Positions 25,007 through 33,496 of a stretch of DNA of 64,000 nt are shown piece by piece. Made by a program: the position numbers and the translations under genes. The first letter of the stretch is position 1, and each line of letters begins with the position of its first letter. The notes below the pieces were generated by a model. The model had not been told where the DNA came from. It saw nothing but the letters and a program-made list of their open reading frames with translations, and ran no database searches. Origin of the DNA: Brevibacterium sp. JSBI002 (GTDB lineage Bacteria > Actinomycetota > Actinomycetes > Actinomycetales > Brevibacteriaceae); contig NZ_CP110341.1 of NCBI RefSeq assembly GCF_026013965.1, forward strand, positions 1,054,001 through 1,118,000, given 5' to 3'.

Positions 25007-26032
25007 TCAGCCGAAGAGCACCTGCGCCTCTTCCCAGCGATGCAGCGGCACCGATTTGAGACTGTGCACGGCCGAGGACATCTCCACGGAGACGATGTCC
25101 GTGCCTTTGAGGCTGGCCATCTTCCCCCAGTGGCCATGCTGGGCGAGGTCGACCGCCGCCATGCCCAGCCGCGTGGACAGTACGCGGTCGTACGCAGTGG
25201 GGGAGCCGCCTCGCTGCAGGTGTCCCAAGATCGTGGCCCGGGATTCGATTCCGGTGATCTCTTCGATCTTCGGAGCGAGGTAGTTCGCGATCCCGCCGAG
25301 GCGGACGCGGCCCTTGTTGTCCACGCCGTGGTCGGCGACCTGGGAATCGAACCCCTCGGGAACGAACCCTTCCGCGACGACGACGATCGGTGCGCGTCCG
25401 CGATCTTTGGCCGAGGTCACCCATTCGGCGATCTGGTCGAAGTCGACGGGGAACTCGGGCATGAGGATCGCATGGGCACCCGCAGCCATGCCCGCGTGCA
25501 GGGCGATCCAACCGACGTTGCGTCCCATGACCTCGATGACCATGCAGCGGTGGTGCGATTCGGCGGTGGTGCGCAGCCGGTCGATCGCCTCCGTGGCGAT
25601 GGACTGAGCGGTGTCGAAGCCGAAGGTGTAGTCGGTGTTGCCGAGGTCGTTGTCGATGGTCTTGGGAACGCCCACGATGTGCAGACCCTCCTCGTTGACC
25701 AGACGCGAGGCCCCAGCGAGAGTGCCTTCGCCGCCGATGGCGATGAGCGAATCGATGCCGTGGGCGGTCATGACCTCGCGCATGCGCTCGGGACCGCCGT
25801 CCTCATAGGGGTGGGTTCGTGAGGTGCCGAGGATTGTGCCGCCACGACCGGAGAGGCCTCGGACATCGAGCATGGTCATGTCGAACATGTCGTCGTGGAG
25901 CAGACCTCGCCAACCGTCGCGGATGCCGACGAATGAGGCATTGTGGGTGCGGATTCCCTTGCGGACGATGCCGCGGATGACAGCGTTGAGGCCTGGGCAG
26001 TCTCCGCCCGATGTGAGTACGCCGATCTTCAT
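25007..26032 (-). CDS. pfkA: 6-phosphofructokinase, PfkA family
   Basis: It phosphorylates fructose 6-phosphate at the committed step of glycolysis. The 341-residue protein begins MKIGVLTSGGDCPGLNAVIR and has GGEGTLAGA (100-108), the catalytic loop PKTIDNDL (123-130), VMGRNVGWIAL, and the effector-side LGHLQRGGSPTAYDR. A Gly rather than Asp after the GGE fits ATP use rather than pyrophosphate, as in actinobacterial PfkA; that is inferred. Its ATG overlaps the stop of the upstream DUF1707-type gene (ATGA). Confidence 0.95.
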   Translation of the reverse strand: MKIGVLTSGGDCPGLNAVIRGIVRKGIRTHNASFVGIRDGWRGLLHDDMFDMTMLDVRGLSGRGGTILGTSRTHPYEDGGPERMREVMTAHGIDSLIAIGGEGTLAGASRLVNEEGLHIVGVPKTIDNDLGNTDYTFGFDTAQSIATEAIDRLRTTAESHHRCMVIEVMGRNVGWIALHAGMAAGAHAILMPEFPVDFDQIAEWVTSAKDRGRAPIVVVAEGFVPEGFDSQVADHGVDNKGRVRLGGIANYLAPKIEEITGIESRATILGHLQRGGSPTAYDRVLSTRLGMAAVDLAQHGHWGKMASLKGTDIVSVEMSSAVHSLKSVPLHRWEEAQVLFG

Positions 26033-26715
26033 TCCAGTTGACCCTGATCCTTTGCTCGGTAGCCTTTGGCTAGATGGACATCGTGTCCGGCCATGAGCGA
26101 GAAGCCCTTGAGGACGACGGTGCCGTTCGATCCGTCGCCCCGCGCGGACTGACGGACCTCATTGCCCGCCATGATGTTGATCGTCTCGTCGCGGATGCGC
26201 ACACCCGGCGGGACGTAGATGTCGTTGCCGCCCCACATAGAGTAGGAGACCAGCTCGACAGTCACACCCGGTCCCATGACGGCGCACAGATCGATATTGT
26301 CCCCGCCCATGAGCGCATATGTGGTGACCTGTCCGGTGCCGGGTGCCACGTCGATCTCACGACCGGACATGATGGCCACCGAGTTCGTGGGTGGGGCGGA
26401 ACCAGGATCGACGGCCGGGCTGAGCTCGGCCGGTCCCCGTCGCTGCAGAGCCGACCCCGGGCCCGATTCCTGATCATGACCGGTCTGGCGGGCGAGCCTC
26501 TGGTGGAGTCGGTGGCCCTCCGGCAGATCGTCGATCAGCGGCATGAGGTCGTCGAGGAACTTCGCGGAGATGGCATCATCCTGCCGCTGCGCGGTCTCCT
26601 CGGGGTCGAGGCGTCCGTTCGTCACCGCCTCCGTGATCACGGAGAGGACCTCGTCCCGGTCCTTGTCGGAGGCACGGATCCGGCGCTTCGGGGCAGGGGA
26701 GTCATCTTCGGCCAT
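26029..26715 (-). CDS. DUF1707 SHOCT-like domain protein
   Basis: The 228-residue protein has an N-terminal DUF1707 domain: RIRASDKDRDEVLSVITEAV, then GRLDPEETAQRQDDAISAKF, near 11-55. A low-complexity linker follows, then a C-terminal beta-rich domain with repeated Met-Gly-Gly strands (SVAIMSGREIDV, YALMGGDNIDL, INIMAGNEV, FSLMAGHDVHL) resembling the LiaF/YvqF-like cell-wall stress domain. No membrane span is seen. The start at 26715 (MAEDDSPAPKRR) is preferred; an in-frame start 30 bp further out is possible. It overlaps pfkA by four bases. Function unknown; a role in envelope-stress signalling is only a guess. Confidence 0.8.
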   Translation of the reverse strand: MAEDDSPAPKRRIRASDKDRDEVLSVITEAVTNGRLDPEETAQRQDDAISAKFLDDLMPLIDDLPEGHRLHQRLARQTGHDQESGPGSALQRRGPAELSPAVDPGSAPPTNSVAIMSGREIDVAPGTGQVTTYALMGGDNIDLCAVMGPGVTVELVSYSMWGGNDIYVPPGVRIRDETINIMAGNEVRQSARGDGSNGTVVLKGFSLMAGHDVHLAKGYRAKDQGQLE

Positions 26716-26862
26716 GGCCACCAGTGTAGCGGGAATCACCCGCACGGACCGGGCCTTCCGCCGAGGCGGTCGGACAGGGCGCTGTGTAGTGTCGTCCCGT
26801 CCACAGCCGGGCCACAGCTGCGACCGATGGTGGGCCTAAGCAGGGACGCGAATGTGGTCTCC

Positions 26863-28068
26863 ATGAGATACGAGAGCAGCGCCGGGAACCAGCCCGCAGC
26901 GCACCCAGCAGCCCCGTCCCTGCGAACGCCCACGACCGTCGACCTCGTCGTCCCGGTCTACAACGAGGAGGCTTCGCTGGCCGTCTCGATCGAGACTCTC
27001 CTCGCCGCCGATACCGGTCGCGGAATCGAGGTCACGATCATCATCGCCGACAATGCGAGCACCGATTCGACCCCGAGAATCGCCGCAGCGCTAGCGGCCG
27101 AACACCCGAACGTCGAATACGTGCGGCTCGAGCAGAAAGGCCGCGGGCGCGCACTGTCCCGGGTGTGGCAATCCTCGACGGCGGATATCGTCGCATATAC
27201 AGATGTCGATCTCGCCACCGACATCCGAGTTCTCGAACCGATGGTCGAGGTGATCCGCTCGGGACTGGCCGATGTGGCCATCGCGTCCCGTCTGCAGCCC
27301 GGTCTTGCGGTCGAGCGGGGCATCAGACGCGAGATCATCTCCCGCTGCTACAACCGACTGCTCAAGCTCAGCCTCGGTGTCGGCTTCAGCGACGCTCAAT
27401 GCGGTTTCAAAGCGCTGTCGCAGCGTGCGGCGAGAGACCTGCTCCCGCAGGTCGAGGACAGCGAGTGGTTCTTCGACACGGAGCTGCTCGCTCTCGCCGA
27501 GTGGGCCGGGTACCGCATCCACGAGTTCGGCACGGACTGGACGGATGACCCCGACTCCTCCGTCGACGTGGTCAGCACGGCGTGGAAGGACATCAAGGGC
27601 ATCGTCCGGCTGCGCACGGGCGGACGCATCCGGACCAGTCACGGAGTCCCGGCACCGAACACCGGGGCGCAGATCCTCCACTTCATCGACGTCGGGATCA
27701 TCAGCACCGTGCTCTACGCCGTGCTGTTCCTCCTCGGCATCCAATTCGTCTCGGAACCCACGGCGAACATCGTTGCGCTGCTCCTTTCGACGATCGCGAA
27801 CACCGCCCTCAACCGGGGCCACACCTTCGGGGTGAGATCCCCGCACCGCCGACTGACCTCCCAATTGAAGGGTCTGGCGGCCTTCGGCCTGTGCCTGGCC
27901 TTCACCTCGGCAGGTCTGGCCGTCGCAGATGGATTCTCCGGACCCTGGGCAACTGTCGGCACGCTCGCCGTGCTGACGGCGGCGAACCTCGCCGCCACCG
28001 TGGTCCGGTTCGTGCTCATGCGCACATGGGTCTTCGCTCGCCGCACCCGTCAGGAGTTCTCGGCATGA
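26863..28068 (+). CDS. GT2 glycosyltransferase fused to GtrA-like membrane domain
   Basis: The first about 270 residues form a GT-A family 2 transferase: VDLVVPVYNEEASL (26-39), IADNASTDST (61-70), the metal-binding TDVDLATD (113-120), and an acceptor region DAQCGFKAL. This resembles polyprenyl-phosphate mannose/glucose synthases. The C-terminal about 120 residues carry four membrane spans and the GtrA pattern (LHFIDVGIISTVLYAVLFLL, ALNRGHTFG, RFVLMRTWVFA), thought to move or anchor lipid-linked sugar. Possible starts are ATG 26863, GTG 26854 and ATG 26827; I use 26863. The stop overlaps the next gene (ATGA), so donor synthesis and transfer are coupled. Confidence 0.88.
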   Translation: MRYESSAGNQPAAHPAAPSLRTPTTVDLVVPVYNEEASLAVSIETLLAADTGRGIEVTIIIADNASTDSTPRIAAALAAEHPNVEYVRLEQKGRGRALSRVWQSSTADIVAYTDVDLATDIRVLEPMVEVIRSGLADVAIASRLQPGLAVERGIRREIISRCYNRLLKLSLGVGFSDAQCGFKALSQRAARDLLPQVEDSEWFFDTELLALAEWAGYRIHEFGTDWTDDPDSSVDVVSTAWKDIKGIVRLRTGGRIRTSHGVPAPNTGAQILHFIDVGIISTVLYAVLFLLGIQFVSEPTANIVALLLSTIANTALNRGHTFGVRSPHRRLTSQLKGLAAFGLCLAFTSAGLAVADGFSGPWATVGTLAVLTAANLAATVVRFVLMRTWVFARRTRQEFSA

Positions 28069-30218
28069 GACGGCACTGGTACCCGATCACACTCACCGTC
28101 CTCACACTCGGCACGATCGCGGGGTTCCTCGCCAACCTCAGCGCCAACGGGTGGGCGAACTCCTTCTATGCGGCGGCTGTGCAGGCCGGATCGGAGAACT
28201 GGGAGGCGTTCCTCTTCGGCTCCCTCGACTCGGCGAACGCGATCACCGTCGACAAACCCCCGGCCTCCCTGTGGCTGATGGCCCTGAGCGCCCGGGTCTT
28301 CGGCTTCTCTTCGTTCTCGATGCTCCTGCCCCAGGTCCTCCTGGCCGGGGTGAGTGTGCTCCTCATCGTCCATTCGGTGCGGCTGAGCCTGCGGTCCCAT
28401 GTCGGACCAGGGCTTGAGAAGGCCGCCGCTCTGGGGGCCGGCGTGATCTTCGCCGTCTCCCCGGTCGTGGCGCTGATGTTCCGGTTCAACAACCCGGACG
28501 CGCTGCTCGTGACCCTGATGATCGGTGCGGTCGTCGCGACCCAGCACGCCCTGCGCACGCTCACCGAGGCCCACCGGCGACGCCCGTCCCGCCGCATCGC
28601 CGGCTGGCTCATCCTCGCCGGAGTCTGCCTCGGCCTGGGGTTCCTGACCAAACAGTTCCAGGTCCTCCTCATCGTCCCCGGCCTCGCTGTGTCCTGGGTG
28701 CTCTTCGCCCGCACCTCCTGGCCACGCCGTCTGCTGTGGCTGCTCGTCCCGCTCGGGTCGATGATCGTCAGCGCCGGCTGGTGGATCGCCCTCGTCGAGC
28801 TCACCCCTGCAGGCTTCCGACCCTACATCGGCGGCTCGCAGTCGAACTCCTTCCTCGAGCTCACCTTCGGCTACAACGGCTTCGGACGGCTGACCGGCAA
28901 CGAGACCGGGTCCGTCGGCGGAGGAGGCGGCGGCCAGGGCGGCGGATGGGGCGAGACGGGCGTCACCCGCCTGTTCACCGGCAGCTTCGGCCAGCAGGTG
29001 TCGTGGTTCCTGCCCACCGCACTGTTCCTCCTGATCGTGACGATCGTTCTCCTCATCCTCGCCGAGGCGGCCCGCCGTCGCCGTGTCCCCACCGTCACGG
29101 ACGGAACCGTTCCGACCGGAACACGTTCGACGGACACCATCCCGGACACCGTCACGGACGGTGAGAAGGACGCCGGCCTCGCGGTGCGCGCGTCCGGCGC
29201 AATCGGCGGGGGCAGCCTCGGCGCGGGACTGCTCATGTGGGGTGCATGGCTGATCGTCACGTGGCTCGTGCTGTCGAATATGAACGGGATCGTCCACGAG
29301 TACTACACGGTTGCGCTCATTCCCGCGATCGCCGCCGTCATCGGCCTCGGCGTCGCGGTGCTGCTCGCCCGTGACGGATTCCTCCCACGTCTGCTGCTGG
29401 CGGTGGCTTGGGCCCTGACCGGAGCGTGGCAGTTCATCATCAGCTCGCAGATGACCGGGGTCCCGGGCGTCCTGCGCTGGTGCGTGCTCATCGTCTCGAT
29501 CCTCGGCGCTCTGGTCCTCATCGTCACCGCGCACCGGCGGATCGGCACGGCGCTCGCCTCGGTGCTCGTCGCGCTGGCCATCCTCGGCAGCGCTGCGATT
29601 CCGGCTCAGCTGGCCGTGCGCACGATCGCCGGGACGACGCAGGGATCGATCGTCACGATCGCCGGCACGAGCTCGTCCATGGGCGGTGGACCCGGCGGTG
29701 GCGGAATGCCCGGCGGCGGCGTCAGACCCGGCGGAGGCGCCGGCGGCACGGATGGCACGACCGGTGGCACGCCCGGTGGGACACGCAATTCCGAAGCCGG
29801 CACGGGCAGTACCGGGGGGATGCCCGGCGGAGGAGGCGGGATGGGCGGTCTGCTCAACGGCTCCGAACCCTCCGACGAACTCACGCGGCTGCTCGAAGAG
29901 GATGCCGCGGACTACACGTGGGTGGCTGCGACGACGGGGGCGAATCGGGCGGCGGGATACCAACTCGCGCTCGAAGAGCCCGTGATGGCGATCGGCGGGT
30001 TCAACGGCACCGATCCATCGCCCACCCTCGCCGAGTTCAAACAGCTCGTGGCCGACGGCAAGATCCACTACTACATCGGATCGGGCTCCGGCGGCGGTCA
30101 GGGTCCAGGCGGCGGGAATGAGGACTCCGCCTCGTCCCAGATCGCGGCCTGGGTGGAGGCGAACTATGAGGTGACGACCGTCGACTCCGTTTCGCTCTAC
30201 GATCTCAGTGCGGGTTGA
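28065..30218 (+). CDS. GT39 (PMT-fold) membrane glycosyltransferase with Gly-rich C-terminal region
   Basis: The 717-residue protein has about a dozen membrane spans. The ArnT/PMT-type first loop contains NSFYAAAVQAGSENW (32-46) and DKPPASLWLM (63-72). Such enzymes use polyprenyl-phosphate sugars on the outer face. Two Gly-rich inserts are present: one near 430 (the first large loop) and one about 538-605 with repeated GGGMPGG units. A soluble C-terminal domain follows (YTWVAATTGANRAAGYQLAL, KIHYYIGSGSGGGQG). With the upstream GT2 it resembles the Bacillus ykcB/ykcC pairing, recalled from memory. A two-component system follows by 15 bp. Confidence 0.85.
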   Translation: MRRHWYPITLTVLTLGTIAGFLANLSANGWANSFYAAAVQAGSENWEAFLFGSLDSANAITVDKPPASLWLMALSARVFGFSSFSMLLPQVLLAGVSVLLIVHSVRLSLRSHVGPGLEKAAALGAGVIFAVSPVVALMFRFNNPDALLVTLMIGAVVATQHALRTLTEAHRRRPSRRIAGWLILAGVCLGLGFLTKQFQVLLIVPGLAVSWVLFARTSWPRRLLWLLVPLGSMIVSAGWWIALVELTPAGFRPYIGGSQSNSFLELTFGYNGFGRLTGNETGSVGGGGGGQGGGWGETGVTRLFTGSFGQQVSWFLPTALFLLIVTIVLLILAEAARRRRVPTVTDGTVPTGTRSTDTIPDTVTDGEKDAGLAVRASGAIGGGSLGAGLLMWGAWLIVTWLVLSNMNGIVHEYYTVALIPAIAAVIGLGVAVLLARDGFLPRLLLAVAWALTGAWQFIISSQMTGVPGVLRWCVLIVSILGALVLIVTAHRRIGTALASVLVALAILGSAAIPAQLAVRTIAGTTQGSIVTIAGTSSSMGGGPGGGGMPGGGVRPGGGAGGTDGTTGGTPGGTRNSEAGTGSTGGMPGGGGGMGGLLNGSEPSDELTRLLEEDAADYTWVAATTGANRAAGYQLALEEPVMAIGGFNGTDPSPTLAEFKQLVADGKIHYYIGSGSGGGQGPGGGNEDSASSQIAAWVEANYEVTTVDSVSLYDLSAG

Positions 30219-30233
30219 GGCGATAATCGAGCT

Positions 30234-30950
30234 ATGAACCCGACAGCGAATCCGCCGGCGCGCATCCTCATCGTCGACGACGAGGCGAACCTCTCCGAGC
30301 TCCTCGTCATGGCCTGCCACGTCAGAGGTTGGGAAGCCGAGGGAGTCGGCACCGGCCGCGAGGCCGTGGCGCTGGCCAGGAGCGAACGCTTCGACGCGAT
30401 CGTCCTCGACGTCATGCTGCCCGACCTTGACGGGTTCGCCGTGATCGAGAAGATCCGAGCCGAGGGCATCGACACTCCGGTGGTCTTCCTCTCTGCCAGA
30501 GACGAGGTCGATGACCGGCTGACGGGTCTGCGGCTGGGCGGGGACGACTACGTGACGAAGCCGTTCAACCTCGATGAGGTCATCGCCCGGATCGAGGTGC
30601 GCCTGCGCCGGGGGGCCTCGAACGGTCCGGTCGATGAGGATGATGTGCTGCGCGTGGGTGACCTCGAACTCGACGAACGCTCCCACGAGGTCACCCGCGC
30701 CGGCCATCCGATCGAGCTGACGGCTCGCGAATACGAGGTGCTGCTGCTGTTCATGCGCAACCCGCGGGTGGTGCTGTCGAAGGCCCAGATCCTCGACCGC
30801 GTATGGGACTACGACTTCGGCGGCAACGGCAACATCGTCGAACTCTACGTCTCCTATCTGCGGAAGAAGATCGACGCGCCGTTCCCGGACCTGCCGAACC
30901 TGTTCCACACGAAGCGCGGGGCCGGCTACATCATGCGGGCGGAACAGTGA
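30234..30950 (+). CDS. OmpR/PhoB-family response regulator
   Basis: The 238-residue protein has a receiver domain: acidic pair in ILIVDDEANL, phosphoacceptor Asp59 in VLDVMLPDLDG, and Lys in DDYVTKPFN. The winged-helix effector domain (LTAREYEVLLLFMRNPRVVL to VELYVSYLRKKI and KRGAGYIMR) binds DNA. It overlaps the sensor kinase gene by four bases (GTGA), so the two form a cognate pair. It probably controls genes of this glycosylation-type cluster; that is inferred from position. Confidence 0.95.
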   Translation: MNPTANPPARILIVDDEANLSELLVMACHVRGWEAEGVGTGREAVALARSERFDAIVLDVMLPDLDGFAVIEKIRAEGIDTPVVFLSARDEVDDRLTGLRLGGDDYVTKPFNLDEVIARIEVRLRRGASNGPVDEDDVLRVGDLELDERSHEVTRAGHPIELTAREYEVLLLFMRNPRVVLSKAQILDRVWDYDFGGNGNIVELYVSYLRKKIDAPFPDLPNLFHTKRGAGYIMRAEQ

Positions 30951-32482
30951 CTCTGCGTCGCTGGCGGCTGCAGACGAGGCTCATCGTCCTCGCCGGTCTC
31001 GTCCTACTCCTCGTCGGCGCCGGAATCGGCACCGCCTCCTGGCTGAGCGTGCGCGGATCTCTGATGACCGACCTCGACGCCCAGCTGACGTCGATGACCT
31101 CGCATGCACGCTCGGGTGACGGCCCCGGTGCGGGCCCCGGGACGAGCGGCAATCCGGGCACCTCCGGTGGGGGCGACGACTCGGTGGCGGCGGTCGATTC
31201 GGCTCTGCGCTATCTCTTCCAGCCGGGGGTCGGCGACGGAGCTCTCGTCGTCGTCGATTCCGGCGACGGGGGAGAGGGGCTCATCGCCGAGGCGGGGCTG
31301 ACCCGTCCGCGCTCCTTGTCCGCCGAAGCGATCGATGCCCTGCTCGAGATCGAGCCCGAGGGCGCTGAATCCGCCCATGAGTCTGTGCAGGTGCCGGGGT
31401 TCGGCGACTACCGGGTCGTGGCCTTCGATGACGGCGGAACCACCACCGTCTACGGTGTCCCGCAGGGCAGCGTGGACTCCGCGCTCGAACGCACCGCCTG
31501 GACGACCGCGTTCGTCGTCCTCATCGGCGTCATCGCCACGGCCGCGCTCATGGCCGTGATCATCCACCGCCAGCTGCGGGACCTGCGCGACGTCGCCAGC
31601 ACTGCCAGGGAGGTCACTGACCTCGAGCTGAGCGCAGGCAAACCCGAGCTCGCCCTGCGGGTTCCCGCCGAGCTCGCGGTGCCGGGCACGGAGGTCGGTG
31701 ATGTGGGAGCTTCGGTCAACCGGATGCTCGACCACGTCGGCTCCGCCCTCGAGGAGCGCTACCGCGGCACGGAGCAGATGCGCCGCTTCGTCGCCGACGC
31801 CTCCCATGAGCTGCGCACTCCGATCGCGACGATCCGCGGTTGGGCCGACCTCACCCGCCCGTACCGTGATGATCTGCCCGCCGAGGTGACCACCTCCTTG
31901 GGCAGGATCGATTCCGGAGCGATGCGGATGTCCTCCCTCGTCGATGATCTCCTTCTCCTCGCCCGGCTCGAAGCCGGCCGCCAGCCGACGAGGGAGGACA
32001 CCGTCGACGTCTCTTCCCTGCTCGTCGAACTCGTCGAGGACGCCCATGTGGTCAATCCCGACCACGCGATCTCCCTCGATGTCCCCCCTGAGGCCCTCGA
32101 GGTGCGCGGAGCAGCTGATCAGGTCCGCCGGGTCGTGTCGATCGTGCTCACGAACGCCTGCGTGCACACGCCCCCGGGCACCAGCGTGCACGTCGAGGCA
32201 ATGGCGGCCCGGAAGCCGGTCTCCGGGCAGCTGCCCAGCGATGTCGTGGCGATCCGCATCAGCGACGACGGTGGGGGCATTCCGCCCGAGATCCGGGACC
32301 GGGTCTTCGACCGTTTCGTACGTGGAGACCCCTCGCGGGCACGGCAGGACGGAGCCAAGGGAGGTTCCTCGGGGCTGGGACTGTCGATCGCCGCCGGACT
32401 CGTTGAACTCATGCGCGGCGGCATCGCGATGTCGAGCACGGACGCTGGTACGAGCTTCGAGCTGCGCCTGCCTGCCGCCTGA
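30947..32482 (+). CDS. sensor histidine kinase
   Basis: The 511-residue kinase has a first membrane span (about 11-33), an extracytoplasmic sensor of about 150 residues that is Gly/Asp-rich early on, and a second span (about 185-207). A HAMP region follows, then the HisKA dimerization helix with phosphoacceptor His287 (FVADASHELRTPIA). The ATPase domain shows IVLTNACVHTPPG (N box), ISDDGGGIPPEI (G1) and GSSGLGLSIAAGL (G2). The GTG at 30947 overlaps the regulator stop. It autophosphorylates and passes phosphate to the regulator encoded upstream. The signal is unknown. Confidence 0.94.
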   Translation: MTLRRWRLQTRLIVLAGLVLLLVGAGIGTASWLSVRGSLMTDLDAQLTSMTSHARSGDGPGAGPGTSGNPGTSGGGDDSVAAVDSALRYLFQPGVGDGALVVVDSGDGGEGLIAEAGLTRPRSLSAEAIDALLEIEPEGAESAHESVQVPGFGDYRVVAFDDGGTTTVYGVPQGSVDSALERTAWTTAFVVLIGVIATAALMAVIIHRQLRDLRDVASTAREVTDLELSAGKPELALRVPAELAVPGTEVGDVGASVNRMLDHVGSALEERYRGTEQMRRFVADASHELRTPIATIRGWADLTRPYRDDLPAEVTTSLGRIDSGAMRMSSLVDDLLLLARLEAGRQPTREDTVDVSSLLVELVEDAHVVNPDHAISLDVPPEALEVRGAADQVRRVVSIVLTNACVHTPPGTSVHVEAMAARKPVSGQLPSDVVAIRISDDGGGIPPEIRDRVFDRFVRGDPSRARQDGAKGGSSGLGLSIAAGLVELMRGGIAMSSTDAGTSFELRLPAA

Positions 32483-32573
32483 GGCGAGTCGCACAGGTTG
32501 GCCACAGGCACGACTGGGAGGGGCTACAGCGAGTCGGCGGAGAGTGGAATCACCGACAACCAGAGGAGATTCC

Positions 32574-33398
32574 ATGACCGAGAACCAGAACCCCGACCAG
32601 AACCCCAATCCGGACCGCAACCACGCGGAGAACACAGCGTCGGGCCCGAACGCCGCAGACAGCACCCGCAGGATCGAAGCGCAGGGCACGGCAGGACCTC
32701 ATGCCGGACCCAACTGGGCGATGCAATCGGATCCGGGAGTCCAGGGCAGGGCGAACGAATGGGGCGAGCAGACGACCCGCTCGGCACCCGATCCGCGGGC
32801 CGGAAGCCCGGAGGGACAGCGGCCGTGGGTGAATCCCTATGACCGGTCCGCTCCGATCGCCCAGTCCGGCGGTTCCGAGGGACCACGTAAGCAGAAGCGA
32901 CGCGTCCCGCTCATCCCCGCAGTGCTCGCCGGATCGGCTCTCTTCGTCGTCGGCGGTCTCGCCGGAGGAGCGATCGGTGCATCGGCGGCCATGGCGACGA
33001 ACGATTCGGGGACGAGTCAGGGGCCGGGAGGCAAGAACGGACCCGGCGGAATGGGCGGCCAACAGGGCGGTGCTCAGGATGGCGGCGGACAGTCGAATGG
33101 CGGCGGAATGCCCGGAGGACAATCGAACGGCGGAGGCATGCCCGGCGGACAGGCCAACGGAATGCAGGGTAATCAGAGCGGCAGCGCCGACTCCGGGGGC
33201 TCATCTGACGGATCCAGCTCTGACGGAACCAGCTCTGACGGAACCAGCTCGGACGGCAGCGCCTCTGACTCCGACGGATCGGACGCAAGCGCTGGCACCA
33301 CGTCGGCGGACACCGGCGAGACGACGATCGAGAACGCAGCCGTCACGCACTTCGACCGGATCTTCACCGGATTCGCCGTCCTCAACCGGGAGGAGTGA
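32574..33398 (+). CDS. Gly/Asn/Ser-rich single-span membrane protein (unknown function)
   Basis: The 274-residue protein has a polar, Asn/Pro/Gln-rich cytoplasmic head of about 105 residues, a basic stop (RKQKRR), one membrane span (about 112-135, LIPAVLAGSALFVVGGLAGG), and a low-complexity outer region. That region contains tandem QSNGGGMPGG units and an SSDGT repeat. The GGGMPGG unit also occurs in the GT39 protein upstream. A Ser/Thr-rich outer tail would suit an O-glycosylated surface protein, which is inference. The ATG at 32574 follows GAGGAG. A perfect terminator follows. Confidence 0.7.
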   Translation: MTENQNPDQNPNPDRNHAENTASGPNAADSTRRIEAQGTAGPHAGPNWAMQSDPGVQGRANEWGEQTTRSAPDPRAGSPEGQRPWVNPYDRSAPIAQSGGSEGPRKQKRRVPLIPAVLAGSALFVVGGLAGGAIGASAAMATNDSGTSQGPGGKNGPGGMGGQQGGAQDGGGQSNGGGMPGGQSNGGGMPGGQANGMQGNQSGSADSGGSSDGSSSDGTSSDGTSSDGSASDSDGSDASAGTTSADTGETTIENAAVTHFDRIFTGFAVLNREE

Positions 33399-33425
33399 AC
33401 GCTGTCTGATATCGGCGCAGCAAAG

Positions 33426-33459
33426 ACGATGCCCCCACCGATCGGTGGGGGCATCGTCA
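33426..33459. terminator. bidirectional terminator between Gly-rich protein gene and katG
   Basis: GACGATGCCCCCACCG and its exact complement form a 16-bp stem closing on AT. It sits between convergent genes and can serve both. Confidence 0.88.
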
Positions 33460-33496
33460 TGCTGACGCGTCGGTCACCTCGGTGACCGTCGCCGGA

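Noticed and set aside
26074..26862. N-terminal extension of the GT2-GtrA protein over the DUF1707 gene
   Set aside because: It is antisense to a recognisable minus-strand gene; the GT2 domain begins just after 26863.
28050..30908. Long minus-strand open frame opposite the GT39 gene and response regulator
   Set aside because: Its low-complexity Arg/Asp/His composition is typical of an antisense frame; the plus strand has membrane spans and regulator motifs.
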